Of a DNA stretch of 32,485 nt, positions 6,974-15,213 are shown one piece after another. A program made the position numbers and the translations under genes. A model generated the notes under the pieces. It saw only the letters and a program-made list of their open reading frames with translations, made no database searches and was not told where the DNA came from. The stretch spans positions 50,425 through 82,909 of the forward strand of contig DFLU01000007.1 in NCBI GenBank assembly GCA_002375495.1, written 5' to 3'. The stretch is from Flavobacteriaceae bacterium UBA3611 (GTDB lineage: Bacteria > Bacteroidota > Bacteroidia > Flavobacteriales > Flavobacteriaceae). The stretch's first letter is position 1. The number at the start of each line of letters is the position of its first letter.

Positions 6974-8078
6974 GTTGTTGCAACGTGTCGTATCCACCCC
7001 CTTTTAAAAAGGCATCCTTTTTAAATAATTGCAAGTCGCTCTGCATCATTTCAGAAACAAGCATTTGCAAGGTATACTTCGGCTCCCAGTTTAATTTTTC
7101 TTTGCATTTAGATGCATCTCCAATGAGTAGGTCTACTTCGGTGGGTCTGTAGTATCGGTCGTCTATACGCACCACAACTGTACCTGCATCTAGTTGGTAT
7201 AACGGATTGCTACAAACCCTTATTACCCCAATTTCATTTTCACCAGTTCCTTCAAATGCAAGTGAAATACCTAACTCTTGAAAAGCCAAGATTACAAACT
7301 CTCTTACAGTGGTGGTAATTCCGGTAGCAATCACAAAGTCTTCTGGCTTTTCCTGTTGTAACATAAGCCACATGGCTTTAACGTAGTCTTTGGCGTGGCC
7401 CCAATCTCTTTGGGCGTCTAGGTTGCCCAAGTACATGGTATCTTGTAACCCAAGCGCAATTTTACTAGTAGCACGCGTAATTTTTCGGGTCACAAACGTT
7501 TCTCCACGTACGGGTGATTCGTGGTTAAACAAAATTCCGTTACAGGCAAACATATTGTATGCCTCACGGTAGTTTACGGTGATCCAATAGGCATATAATT
7601 TTGCCACGGCATAGGGTGAACGAGGGTAGAAAGGAGTGCTTTCACTTTGTGGAGTTTTTTGTACGAGGCCGTACAGTTCACTTGTAGATGCCTGGTATAC
7701 TTTTGTGGTCTTGGTAAGGCCTAAAAGACGTACTGCTTCCAAGACCCGCAAGATGCCCAAACCGTCTACGTTGGCTGTGTATTCTGGCGTTTCAAAACTG
7801 ACACGTACGTGTGACATGGCCCCAAGGTTGTAAATTTCGTCGGGTTGCACTTCTTGAATAATCCGGGTAATATTCATGGCATCGGTTAGATCGCCATAAT
7901 GTAATTTGAGTGATACATTTTCTTCATGCGGATCCTCGTACAGGTGATCGATACGATCTGTGTTAAAGGAAGAGCTTCTTCTTTTAATCCCATGCACTTC
8001 ATATCCTTTTTGCAAAAGAAGCTCAGCTAAGTAAGATCCATCTTGCCCCGTGATTCCTGTTATGAGTGCTTTTTTCAT
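6966..8078 (-). CDS. gmd: GDP-mannose 4,6-dehydratase
   Basis: 370-residue enzyme that converts GDP-D-mannose to GDP-4-keto-6-deoxy-D-mannose, the first step to GDP-L-fucose. GITGQDG (8-14) is the nucleotide-binding loop, IKRRSSSFNTDRIDHLY (31-47) is diagnostic for Gmd, ASTSELYG (130-137) carries the catalytic Thr/Ser-Glu site, and YAVAK (156-160) has the Tyr-Lys pair. LFNHESPVRGETFVTRKI is the conserved substrate loop. Length is typical. It overlaps fcl by 8 bp and is 27 bp downstream of a GT4 gene. Genes for making GDP-mannose itself are not in the window. Confidence 0.97.
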   Translation of the reverse strand: MKKALITGITGQDGSYLAELLLQKGYEVHGIKRRSSSFNTDRIDHLYEDPHEENVSLKLHYGDLTDAMNITRIIQEVQPDEIYNLGAMSHVRVSFETPEYTANVDGLGILRVLEAVRLLGLTKTTKVYQASTSELYGLVQKTPQSESTPFYPRSPYAVAKLYAYWITVNYREAYNMFACNGILFNHESPVRGETFVTRKITRATSKIALGLQDTMYLGNLDAQRDWGHAKDYVKAMWLMLQQEKPEDFVIATGITTTVREFVILAFQELGISLAFEGTGENEIGVIRVCSNPLYQLDAGTVVVRIDDRYYRPTEVDLLIGDASKCKEKLNWEPKYTLQMLVSEMMQSDLQLFKKDAFLKGGGYDTLQQHE

Positions 8079-8105
8079 ATATAGGTGAATGCCTTTTAAA
8101 TTTTA

Positions 8106-9377
8106 TTATTTCAATATACTCTCAAACAATTCAATATAAGAATTTGCTTGTACTTCCAAATCATATTTATTTACCGCATCTTTCCGTATTTTGTCACAAT
8201 CAAAGGTATCGATTGTATTTAAGAAAGTACTCAAGGTTTCGTACAAAGCATCCGTACTTATCTCTTTTGCCAATAAACCATTTATTCCGGGTTGTACCAT
8301 ATCTGTTATTCCTCCTACTGGAAAACCAACAACTGGAGTGCCGCACATTAACGACTCTAGCACTGTATTGGGAAGATTATCCATTAAAGATGGTATTACA
8401 AATACATCTGCTGCCGAATAAGCAATGCTCATTAACCGCTCATCATAAATATGCCCCAATTCCTGTATATTATTTAAAGATGTTAACGCTCCGTTTTTAT
8501 TTCCGATGGCGCATAACACAAGACCTTCACTATCCATTTTTTCGAATGCCTTTTTGAGATATTGAAATCCTTTGCGATGATTACTAATTGAATCTGCTAC
8601 AAACAAAATTACTTTTTTGCTTTTAGGGATATTCAATAGTTCCCTGGAATAATTACGGTCTCGCGGTTTAAATATTTCCGGATTTAATCCATAAGGTATA
8701 CAGTGGACTTGTCTGTTCTGAAAGGCTTCACTTTTTTCGGCTTCTTTAGCCAACCAAGTTGAAGGTGCAACTATTGTCAAGTCTTGAACCTGCTTGAGCG
8801 CCTGAACAATTAATCTTTTATTGTTGGAAGAAACATTCTTTTCGTAATTTGTTTTAGCTCTTTTTTTTGGAAATCCATTAGCATCCATCCCCAAATATTC
8901 TTCTTCATAATGTTCCCCACCGGTAAACGGATGCATATCATGAAGTGTCCATACAACAGGCTTGGTGTTTTGCTTAAAAAAAGACTCATAATCCAAAATT
9001 CCAGCTACCCAATGTAGGTTTACTATATCGGCTTCTTTATATAATGAAGAAGTGGTGATATCAAAATTAGATTTTGGAAAACTGAACAACTCCAACCCTT
9101 TCGGCCTACTTTTTAAAAAGACGACATCTTCGGTAATAGATTCCTTTCCAATTAATTTTAATTCTTTCAAAATTCTTCGGAACTTTCTATGTAATTTTTT
9201 AATAAAAGAAAATTGTTTATGTTTTGGATTCAAGATATGTGCGTTGGGAATATTGTTTATTCTTTTACGTAATAACAAGGAGGCATCAACCTCCTCATTC
9301 AATAAACCTTCATATAACCGCAAACAGGCTTTTGCCGCCCCACCTCTATCGTAAGTATTTACTATAAGAATTTTCAT
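8106..9377 (-). CDS. Glycosyltransferase family 4 (GT-B fold)
   Basis: 423-residue GT4 enzyme. MKILIVNTYDRGGAAKACL is the N-terminal Rossmann loop of the WcaC-like group, VWTLHDMHPFTGGEHY (about 142-157) is a signature of that group, and the C-terminal half has ILFVADSISNHRKGF, VFVIPSLMDNLPNTVLES and LMCGTPVVGFPVGGI with the nucleotide-contacting glutamate region. It overlaps the upstream methyltransferase gene by 4 bp (ATGA). Base composition is low in GC like the block upstream of it and unlike the gmd-fcl pair that follows. The sugar donor is not predictable. Confidence 0.9.
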   Translation of the reverse strand: MKILIVNTYDRGGAAKACLRLYEGLLNEEVDASLLLRKRINNIPNAHILNPKHKQFSFIKKLHRKFRRILKELKLIGKESITEDVVFLKSRPKGLELFSFPKSNFDITTSSLYKEADIVNLHWVAGILDYESFFKQNTKPVVWTLHDMHPFTGGEHYEEEYLGMDANGFPKKRAKTNYEKNVSSNNKRLIVQALKQVQDLTIVAPSTWLAKEAEKSEAFQNRQVHCIPYGLNPEIFKPRDRNYSRELLNIPKSKKVILFVADSISNHRKGFQYLKKAFEKMDSEGLVLCAIGNKNGALTSLNNIQELGHIYDERLMSIAYSAADVFVIPSLMDNLPNTVLESLMCGTPVVGFPVGGITDMVQPGINGLLAKEISTDALYETLSTFLNTIDTFDCDKIRKDAVNKYDLEVQANSYIELFESILK

Positions 9378-10216
9378 GCCTTTTTTGCTTCTATAAAAAG
9401 AGAATCTGGTTTTCTAACTTCTCCGTCAATCACATCTAATTGATACTTTTCCCAATTAGCAATTTCACTTTCAAAAGCATTACTATAAATTATTTCGCTA
9501 AAACCTACTTCCTTTAATAGTTCTGTAAGGGAATATCTATCATACATCCATTGATGTATTTCCCCATTCAATCTAAATTGACCTATGCGAAGTGCTTTTT
9601 TTTGCGCTACGGTTAAAGCTTCTTTTTTTGATGTATTGAAAATTTTGTTTTTAATCTTTTTTAAAAGTCGCTTTATGAGAACGTGTTTAGATGATGGAGT
9701 TTTTATTTTTTTTTTGCGTGAAACTTGATTGTTCAAAAATGCCTGTCTAATCGATTTTGCCTCCATACCAATGCGTTCATAAACATAATTCTCGTTAGGA
9801 AGTGTAGATTGAAATAAATATTTTTTCATTGCCCCACCAGATTCATTTCGAACCATTTGGTCAAGGAGTTCTAATTTTATCCATTCATAATTATTTTTTC
9901 CATCCTTGTCTCCTATTGCAGCTAATTCAAGATTTTTCAAATATTCTTTTGCTATTGTCTCAAGATCTGGAACGGCAATTCTTATAATTCCACCTGGTTT
10001 TAAAACTCGAAAACACTCTTTCACGAAATTTAACCCGTCAATTTTTGAGAAATGTTCTAGAACATGAGAATGATAAACTACATTTACAGACTTATCTTCC
10101 ATTGGAATACCTTCTAGCAAATTATGAGGTATGACATTGTCACTATTGGATTCAAAGTCAATATTGATCCAATCTTTATGATATTTCTGACCGCAACCTA
10201 AATTGAGTAATTTCAT
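9374..10216 (-). CDS. Class I SAM-dependent methyltransferase
   Basis: 280-residue methyltransferase of the Methyltransf_11 kind. LLNLGCGQKYHKDWINIDF (3-21) is motif I with the following strand and acidic ribose-binding residue; VVYHSHVLEHF (about 47-57) and FRVLKPGGIIRIAVPDLE (about 69-86) are motifs III-IV. A long helical insertion (about residues 90-200, rich in Lys) separates the SAM domain from a short C-terminal part. It overlaps both neighbours by 4 bp, so it is translated with the GT-FkbM fusion and the GT4 gene. The expected role is O-methylation of a sugar of the repeat unit or its end; the acceptor is unknown. Very AT-rich. Confidence 0.85.
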   Translation of the reverse strand: MKLLNLGCGQKYHKDWINIDFESNSDNVIPHNLLEGIPMEDKSVNVVYHSHVLEHFSKIDGLNFVKECFRVLKPGGIIRIAVPDLETIAKEYLKNLELAAIGDKDGKNNYEWIKLELLDQMVRNESGGAMKKYLFQSTLPNENYVYERIGMEAKSIRQAFLNNQVSRKKKIKTPSSKHVLIKRLLKKIKNKIFNTSKKEALTVAQKKALRIGQFRLNGEIHQWMYDRYSLTELLKEVGFSEIIYSNAFESEIANWEKYQLDVIDGEVRKPDSLFIEAKKA

Positions 10217-11937
10217 TTATTGCCTTCTTTATATCCAAAAATATTCAACTGAAAATCCATATTATTATAATTTCTCAACCCCATTAAAGGAGATTTCAAA
10301 GCATTATTCCCTGGGATTGACATATAAATTCTAAAATTTGCTTTCGTAAGAATATTGATAATATCATTGAGTGTTTGAGGTTGTCCAATAAAAGAATGAT
10401 ACTCAACAAAAATTCTTTCCACATTTTTTAAATCATTTTCGATATCCTTTAAAACTTTAGTTTCAGCTCCTTCAATATCCAATTTTAAAAAATCTACTGT
10501 TCTATTTAAAAAGGGTCTTAATGAAGTTACATTTATTGAATTTGTAGCGGTCAATGTTTCATCTAGAGTTGCGATTAATCCAGCATCTGCGCCTTCTGAA
10601 TTGAAGGTAATGGATGTATCTTCATTCCACAATCCTTTTTCAATTAATTCCACTCCCCTTAGTGAAAAAGCTTCTATATTTGATTTTAACATATCAAAAA
10701 TCGTGGGATCTGGCTCAAAGGCAACAATTTCTGAATCCGGATAAAGAAGTTTAAGATAAATGGATGCTAGCCCAATGTTCGCACCACCATCGATTATATA
10801 TGGACACGGATTTGAAGATTTGAAGCGATATATGTTTTCTTGAAAAATTTCCTTGTACATAAACAAAAAAGAAGCACTGTCTGGAATATCAATTTCTACC
10901 CCTTTAATAAATACCTTAGTTCTAGTGTAACGAGGAGTTTTCTTTAAAATACTAAAATCATTTGAGGATGAAATATTACTATTATAACCCAACTTTCTCC
11001 TTAAGTATTTTTTTATTTCAGGGGCTACGAGACCTGATAGTTTACGTTTAAACTTATTGGCATATCCATTCTTGGCACTAACTTTTTGAGTAATGAAGGC
11101 TTTTGTAACTTTGCTGTTTAAATTAATTTCTTGTTTTTCAACATTAATTTGAATTTCATTTTGATATTTGCCTTGGTGTGCTTTAGAATTATCTATAGCA
11201 CAATGAACGCCTGTTCCATCAAAACCTATATTTTTTAATAACGATTGTTTGGGGTAGAGAAATACCCCTTTTTCTAAAAACATAGAAACATAAAACCGAA
11301 TGGCCCAAGAATCATTTTTCCCACCCACTTGATCTTTAAGCATTTTATAATACTTCAAGTTCCCAAAGTCTAATTTATCTCCTATACCTTTATTTTCAAT
11401 CAGATCAAGTAGTTCATCTCCATTAAAATTTACCCTCTTCCACCTATCCTTCCAGGTTCCATAACCCCATGAACTCATTATAGGCAGGAAAAAAGTTTCT
11501 TCTTTAATTTTCTGAGAAGTTGGAAATCGATATCCCGAAACCCCAAATACCTTTTGTTCGTTTTTATAAAGGTCTAGGGCCTCATTCATAAACTTAAGAA
11601 AATAGGTGCCCGTAAGGATATCATCTTCTAAAACAACAACCTTCCCGTGTTTTTCAATGACCTGTGTCACCCCTTGAATTACAGAGTTTGCCAATCCAAG
11701 ATTATGATCCTGTTCTCTTATTATAACTTCTCTACACCATTGTTTTTTTTCAAGAATCTGTCGAACATCCTCAATATTTTTTACGTCCTCGGATGTGGCA
11801 TTTTGTTTTGGTCCATCGCAATAAATATATAAAACACTTTGATCCGCCAACTCGTTATTAGATAAAGCCTCCAGCGTTTGTTCGGTATGCGAAGGGCGGT
11901 TGTAAACAAATAATATGATGGGAGCCAATGCGGACAT
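10213..11937 (-). CDS. Two-domain protein: glycosyltransferase-like domain fused to FkbM methyltransferase
   Basis: 574 residues with two recognisable domains. Residues 1-250 form a GT-A/GNT-I-like sugar transferase domain: APIILFVYNRPSHTEQTLEA, HNLGLANSVIQG (78-89), VVVLEDDIL (101-109, metal site), SSWGYGTWKDRW (155-166) and KNIGFDGTGVHC (235-246). After a basic linker (about 285-330), residues 340-574 form an FkbM-type methyltransferase: IIDGGANIGLAS (381-392, SAM motif I), IVAFEPDP (404-411), DFLKLDIEGAE (482-492) and IFVEYHSF. Both active sites look intact and the reading frame is continuous. It may transfer and then O-methylate the same residue. It lies 18 bp downstream of the sulfotransferase and overlaps the next methyltransferase by 4 bp. 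Confidence 0.88.
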   Translation of the reverse strand: MSALAPIILFVYNRPSHTEQTLEALSNNELADQSVLYIYCDGPKQNATSEDVKNIEDVRQILEKKQWCREVIIREQDHNLGLANSVIQGVTQVIEKHGKVVVLEDDILTGTYFLKFMNEALDLYKNEQKVFGVSGYRFPTSQKIKEETFFLPIMSSWGYGTWKDRWKRVNFNGDELLDLIENKGIGDKLDFGNLKYYKMLKDQVGGKNDSWAIRFYVSMFLEKGVFLYPKQSLLKNIGFDGTGVHCAIDNSKAHQGKYQNEIQINVEKQEINLNSKVTKAFITQKVSAKNGYANKFKRKLSGLVAPEIKKYLRRKLGYNSNISSSNDFSILKKTPRYTRTKVFIKGVEIDIPDSASFLFMYKEIFQENIYRFKSSNPCPYIIDGGANIGLASIYLKLLYPDSEIVAFEPDPTIFDMLKSNIEAFSLRGVELIEKGLWNEDTSITFNSEGADAGLIATLDETLTATNSINVTSLRPFLNRTVDFLKLDIEGAETKVLKDIENDLKNVERIFVEYHSFIGQPQTLNDIINILTKANFRIYMSIPGNNALKSPLMGLRNYNNMDFQLNIFGYKEGNK

Positions 11938-11955
11938 AAATCAAATAAAATGTAT

Positions 11956-12594
11956 TTATAAAATGGGTTTCTGGTACCCGAACAAATCAATATCTTCTTT
12001 GTAGGCCTGCAAAATCATTTCAAATGAATTTTTGCTATAGAAGTTCACAAACCTGTTGTCTTCTCTGCTTTTGTTTAAATAAGGCAAAGTGGCATCAAGC
12101 TTCAACCTTTTGCAAACCTTCGAAAAATCTTCTTCAAGATTTTCAAACTTACCCACAAAATCCATTAAAAATTCATCATTCGAATAAAAAAACGATTTCT
12201 GTAGAGTTAAATCTTCATGCACCCGCCAATCAATATATTCATCAAAGTTCGCAAAAGACTTGACTAACGTATGCTGATGATGGTTTTTTTCCTTTAGCAT
12301 AAATGTATATAAGGAAACCTGCCAATCCCAAGGATTGCGTACAAAACCAAATTTATAATAACTATCAAAAATTCTTGATGGCAAAGTTTCCTTTATCTCT
12401 TTTGCCTTACTATGCCCGCTAAAGTTTTTAGAGAATATTTTAGGATAAAGTTGAATTGCACATTTTAACTTTTCAAAAGTAGTTAGAGTAGCGGGGCTCT
12501 TGTTGTTATACTTATCTAAAGCATTTCTTATACTAGTGCCAGCGACTTTATAATTATGAATAAAAATAAACTTTTTTCTGTGCGAAATAATCAT
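11956..12594 (-). CDS. Sulfotransferase family 2 protein
   Basis: 212-residue carbohydrate-type sulfotransferase that would transfer sulfate from PAPS to a hydroxyl of the glycan. FIFIHNYKVAGTSIRNAL (9-26) is the 5'-phosphosulfate-binding loop with its lysine, and YKFGFVRNPWDWQVSLYTF (80-98) is the 3'-phosphate-binding strand-helix with the Arg-Asn-Pro-Trp pattern of Sulfotransfer_2. LPYLNKS with following Arg resembles the conserved N(K/R)S region near the end. Length is typical for short bacterial members. It sits between methyltransferase genes with gaps of 18 and 24 bp. Genes making PAPS are not in the window. Sulfated surface glycans are rarer in bacteria than other modifications, mainly marine or symbiotic. 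Confidence 0.88.
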   Translation of the reverse strand: MIISHRKKFIFIHNYKVAGTSIRNALDKYNNKSPATLTTFEKLKCAIQLYPKIFSKNFSGHSKAKEIKETLPSRIFDSYYKFGFVRNPWDWQVSLYTFMLKEKNHHQHTLVKSFANFDEYIDWRVHEDLTLQKSFFYSNDEFLMDFVGKFENLEEDFSKVCKRLKLDATLPYLNKSREDNRFVNFYSKNSFEMILQAYKEDIDLFGYQKPIL

Positions 12595-12618
12595 AATCTT
12601 TTCAACGAATAATAGTTT

Positions 12619-13230
12619 TTATTTAATGGCATCTATAATCAAAGAAGTATAATTCAATTGACCATTTCTATTTCTTTGATCGTATCGCTTAGACCTAGAC
12701 ACCCTTCCGTGTTTAATACTCCAATCTGTATAATGAAAATTACCTGATTCATCCCAAAATTCAAGCAACTCAGTTTTGAATCCAGTTTTTTCTAACTTAT
12801 CTTTCAACGTCTGATAATTATAAAGGATTTTATGATCTTGAGCTCCACGACCAACACCCCCAGGCTTTACATAATCTATATATTTTTTATCGGGATGGTA
12901 TCCATCGGGAACAGCCAGTCTTAATCTTCCATTTTTATTTAAAAATTCATAACAGTTTTTATTTGCGAGTATCGTATCATCTTCTGTCAAATGCTCCCAA
13001 ACATGTTCGGCAAAAATATTATTAAGCTTCTGTCCCCCTAGTAATTTTTTCCAAGACCTACGTTTCGTTATATCTAATATGTCTTTATCACAAGAAAACC
13101 ACTCATCATCAAAATTCACATTCCCCGACCCCACATTAATTTTTTTTGCTGATATAACTTCCTTTCTGAGTTTTCTATAATAAAAGAAAACTCGCAATCG
13201 CTTTTTCAAGTCCTTAATTCCTAGAATCAT
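12619..13230 (-). CDS. Class I SAM-dependent methyltransferase (small)
   Basis: 203-residue methyltransferase. KINVGSGNVNFDDEWFSCD (30-48) is SAM motif I with the acidic residue at the end of strand 2; FAEHVWEHLTEDD (about 73-85) and YEFLNKNGRLRLAVPDGYHP (about 93-112) are later motifs. The VPDG pattern also occurs in the methyltransferase at 9374, so the two may be relatives. The basic N-terminus (residues 8-25) could touch the membrane or a phosphorylated substrate. Its ATG overlaps the stop of the upstream methyltransferase by 4 bp. Probable O-methylation of the polysaccharide; acceptor unknown. Very AT-rich, as is the whole block. Confidence 0.82.
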   Translation of the reverse strand: MILGIKDLKKRLRVFFYYRKLRKEVISAKKINVGSGNVNFDDEWFSCDKDILDITKRRSWKKLLGGQKLNNIFAEHVWEHLTEDDTILANKNCYEFLNKNGRLRLAVPDGYHPDKKYIDYVKPGGVGRGAQDHKILYNYQTLKDKLEKTGFKTELLEFWDESGNFHYTDWSIKHGRVSRSKRYDQRNRNGQLNYTSLIIDAIK

Positions 13231-13949
13231 ATTCCTAAAATATTTTCATTTCTGTAGTAAATAGAGGTGCATTTATTATAAGATATGAACCCTGGCGAAA
13301 TACCCCATAAATCAATACTTTTGAATCCCAAATTAAAAAGTTCATTGACTCCTGCTCTATATTCTTCACGTTCTGAATCATCAAGTATTAAAACTCCATT
13401 ATTTTTTAAGTTTTCGATAGAGTTTAAAATACAGTTCACCCTATCTATTCCATCAACAATAATAATGTCATATTTTATACCTTTATTTGATGAAGCCATT
13501 GAATATTGACCTCCAATTCCTGAATGAATGTTTTCAATCAAAACATTTTCAGGAATTTTTAGAGAAGTTCTTTCGAACCATTCTGGATTGTGCTCAACAG
13601 TATGTACTTCTTTAACATTTTCACTATAATAAAGAGTCGAATTACCTGAGCCAAATTCAAACAATATCATGTCCTTTCTCAGTCGATTCTCTATAAATTT
13701 TATAAAACTGTAAGTGACCCAAGGCAACGGATTATTATTTGAATCAATAGGAGCTTTTGTTTCCCATGATTTCCACCAGCCAATATCATGAAGAAAACCA
13801 TGATGTATGAGATTTATTGCCTGTTTTTCAATAGGAGACAAAAACTCATTAAGCATAACTCGCTTTCCAATGTACCGTTCGACGAATTTCAAAAACTGTT
13901 TTTTCAGAGAATTTTTAAGCTTAGCCATAATATTTTTATTGAAATTCAT
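13227..13949 (-). CDS. Class I methyltransferase-like protein next to Wzt
   Basis: 240-residue protein with a Rossmann SAM-binding pattern: MILFEFGSGNSTLYYSE (94-110, motif I), VHTVEHNPEWFERT (115-128, with the ribose-binding acid in EHN), YDIIIVDGIDR (160-170) and GVLILDDSEREEYRAG (185-200). It resembles the Methyltransf_24-like group. The first ATG (13949) overlaps the wzt stop by 14 bp; a second ATG at 13928 would start 7 bp after it, and either is possible. Its place directly behind the ABC exporter ATPase makes it a candidate for the chain-capping methyltransferase known from other Wzt systems, an inference from position. Confidence 0.78.
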   Translation of the reverse strand: MNFNKNIMAKLKNSLKKQFLKFVERYIGKRVMLNEFLSPIEKQAINLIHHGFLHDIGWWKSWETKAPIDSNNNPLPWVTYSFIKFIENRLRKDMILFEFGSGNSTLYYSENVKEVHTVEHNPEWFERTSLKIPENVLIENIHSGIGGQYSMASSNKGIKYDIIIVDGIDRVNCILNSIENLKNNGVLILDDSEREEYRAGVNELFNLGFKSIDLWGISPGFISYNKCTSIYYRNENILGI

Positions 13950-15213
13950 GAGTCACTAAAATATTTCCCTGATTTATAGGTAGAATACGTCCAGTTTTAA
14001 AAAAATCTCCCTGCTCTACCTCAAACAAACCTGCATTGATGACCCAATCGGCAACTTGTTGATCTATACTCGTAAAGAGCGTGAAATGATACTTTCCTGA
14101 TTGAAATGGATTTTCTGGAACAAATATTTTTACCAATTTTGTTTCATTCGGTTTAAAATGAATTTCTTGATTCATCAAGTCATTACTAAATATTGTAATT
14201 CGCCGTTCATGGTTGTCGTCGATTCCGACAGAGATTCGGATATTTTTTAAAGCAAATGCAGTCGTATTTTCGATTTTGATTACCATCTTGTAAGTTATTC
14301 CAGAGGGTATAATATTGATTCGCTCACCACTTGCATTTACAAACCAATAATCAAGGAATTTTAAACGCCCATCGCCATTTCTATCTGTTCTCAATGAGAG
14401 CTCCTTTACCACTTCTTCATTCCTAAATTTCTTTAGATAATGGTTAATTACTTTTTCAGTTTTTCCAACTATGTCAACCGTACCGTTATTTAGAAGCATC
14501 ACACGTGTACAGAGGTTTTGTATCGTGGCCATGTTATGGCTTACAAACAAGACGGTTCTCCCCTCTCCCTTGCTAATATCCTGCATCTTCCCGATTGCCT
14601 TTTTTTGAAATTCAGCGTCCCCTACGGCTAATACCTCATCTACCACCAAAATATCGGGTTCTAGATGCGCCGCCACCGCAAAAGCCAGGCGAACCCGCAT
14701 TCCACTGCTATATCTTTTAACTGGGGTATCTATATACATAGCACAACCAGAAAAATCTACTATTTCCTCCTCTTTTGAGGCAATCTCTTTTTTATTCATT
14801 CCCAGGATAGCACCATTTAGGTAGATGTTTTCGCGGCCTGTAAGCTCTGGATGAAAGCCCGTACCCACCTCTAACAGGGAAGCAATACGTCCTTTGGTTT
14901 TAATCACACCGGTAGTGGGGCTTGTAACCTTAGATAATATTTTAAGCAATGTGGATTTACCAGCTCCGTTTTTTCCAATAATCCCTAAAACTTCTCCTTC
15001 CTGTACTTCGAAATTAATATCGCGTAATGCCCATACATAATTTTCGGTTGCGGTTTCACTGCGGTCATTGGCAGCTCCTACTTTTAAATAAGGATCTTCT
15101 TTCCCGCGTATACGGTACCAAAAGCGGTTAAGGTCATGTGAAAGTGTACCTGTACCTACCAGACCTAAACGATATTGTTTACTTATGTTTTTAGCTTTTA
15201 AGATTATACCCAT
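13936..15213 (-). CDS. wzt: Polysaccharide ABC exporter ATP-binding protein with C-terminal glycan-binding domain
   Basis: 425-residue ATPase of the O-antigen/teichoic-type ABC exporter. The nucleotide-binding domain shows Walker A GKNGAGKST (80-88), the signature KRYSSGMRVRLAFA (166-179), Walker B ILVVDEVLAVGD (188-199) and the switch histidine in VSHNMA (224-229). Residues from about 275 to 425 form an extra beta-rich domain of the Wzt C-terminal type (RNGDGRLKFLDYWFVN, FEVEQGDFF), which in E. coli O8/O9a binds the capped non-reducing end before export. An insertion between residues 37 and 58 before the core is usual for the family. It shares one base with the wzm stop. With Wzm it should move the finished, lipid-linked chain across the inner membrane. 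Confidence 0.95.
   Translation of the reverse strand: MGIILKAKNISKQYRLGLVGTGTLSHDLNRFWYRIRGKEDPYLKVGAANDRSETATENYVWALRDINFEVQEGEVLGIIGKNGAGKSTLLKILSKVTSPTTGVIKTKGRIASLLEVGTGFHPELTGRENIYLNGAILGMNKKEIASKEEEIVDFSGCAMYIDTPVKRYSSGMRVRLAFAVAAHLEPDILVVDEVLAVGDAEFQKKAIGKMQDISKGEGRTVLFVSHNMATIQNLCTRVMLLNNGTVDIVGKTEKVINHYLKKFRNEEVVKELSLRTDRNGDGRLKFLDYWFVNASGERINIIPSGITYKMVIKIENTTAFALKNIRISVGIDDNHERRITIFSNDLMNQEIHFKPNETKLVKIFVPENPFQSGKYHFTLFTSIDQQVADWVINAGLFEVEQGDFFKTGRILPINQGNILVTHEFQ

Noticed and set aside
8066..8557. Plus-strand 163-codon frame overlapping the GT4 gene and the gmd start
   Set aside because: Composition is low-complexity and it runs antisense to conserved GT4 motifs; judged a shadow.
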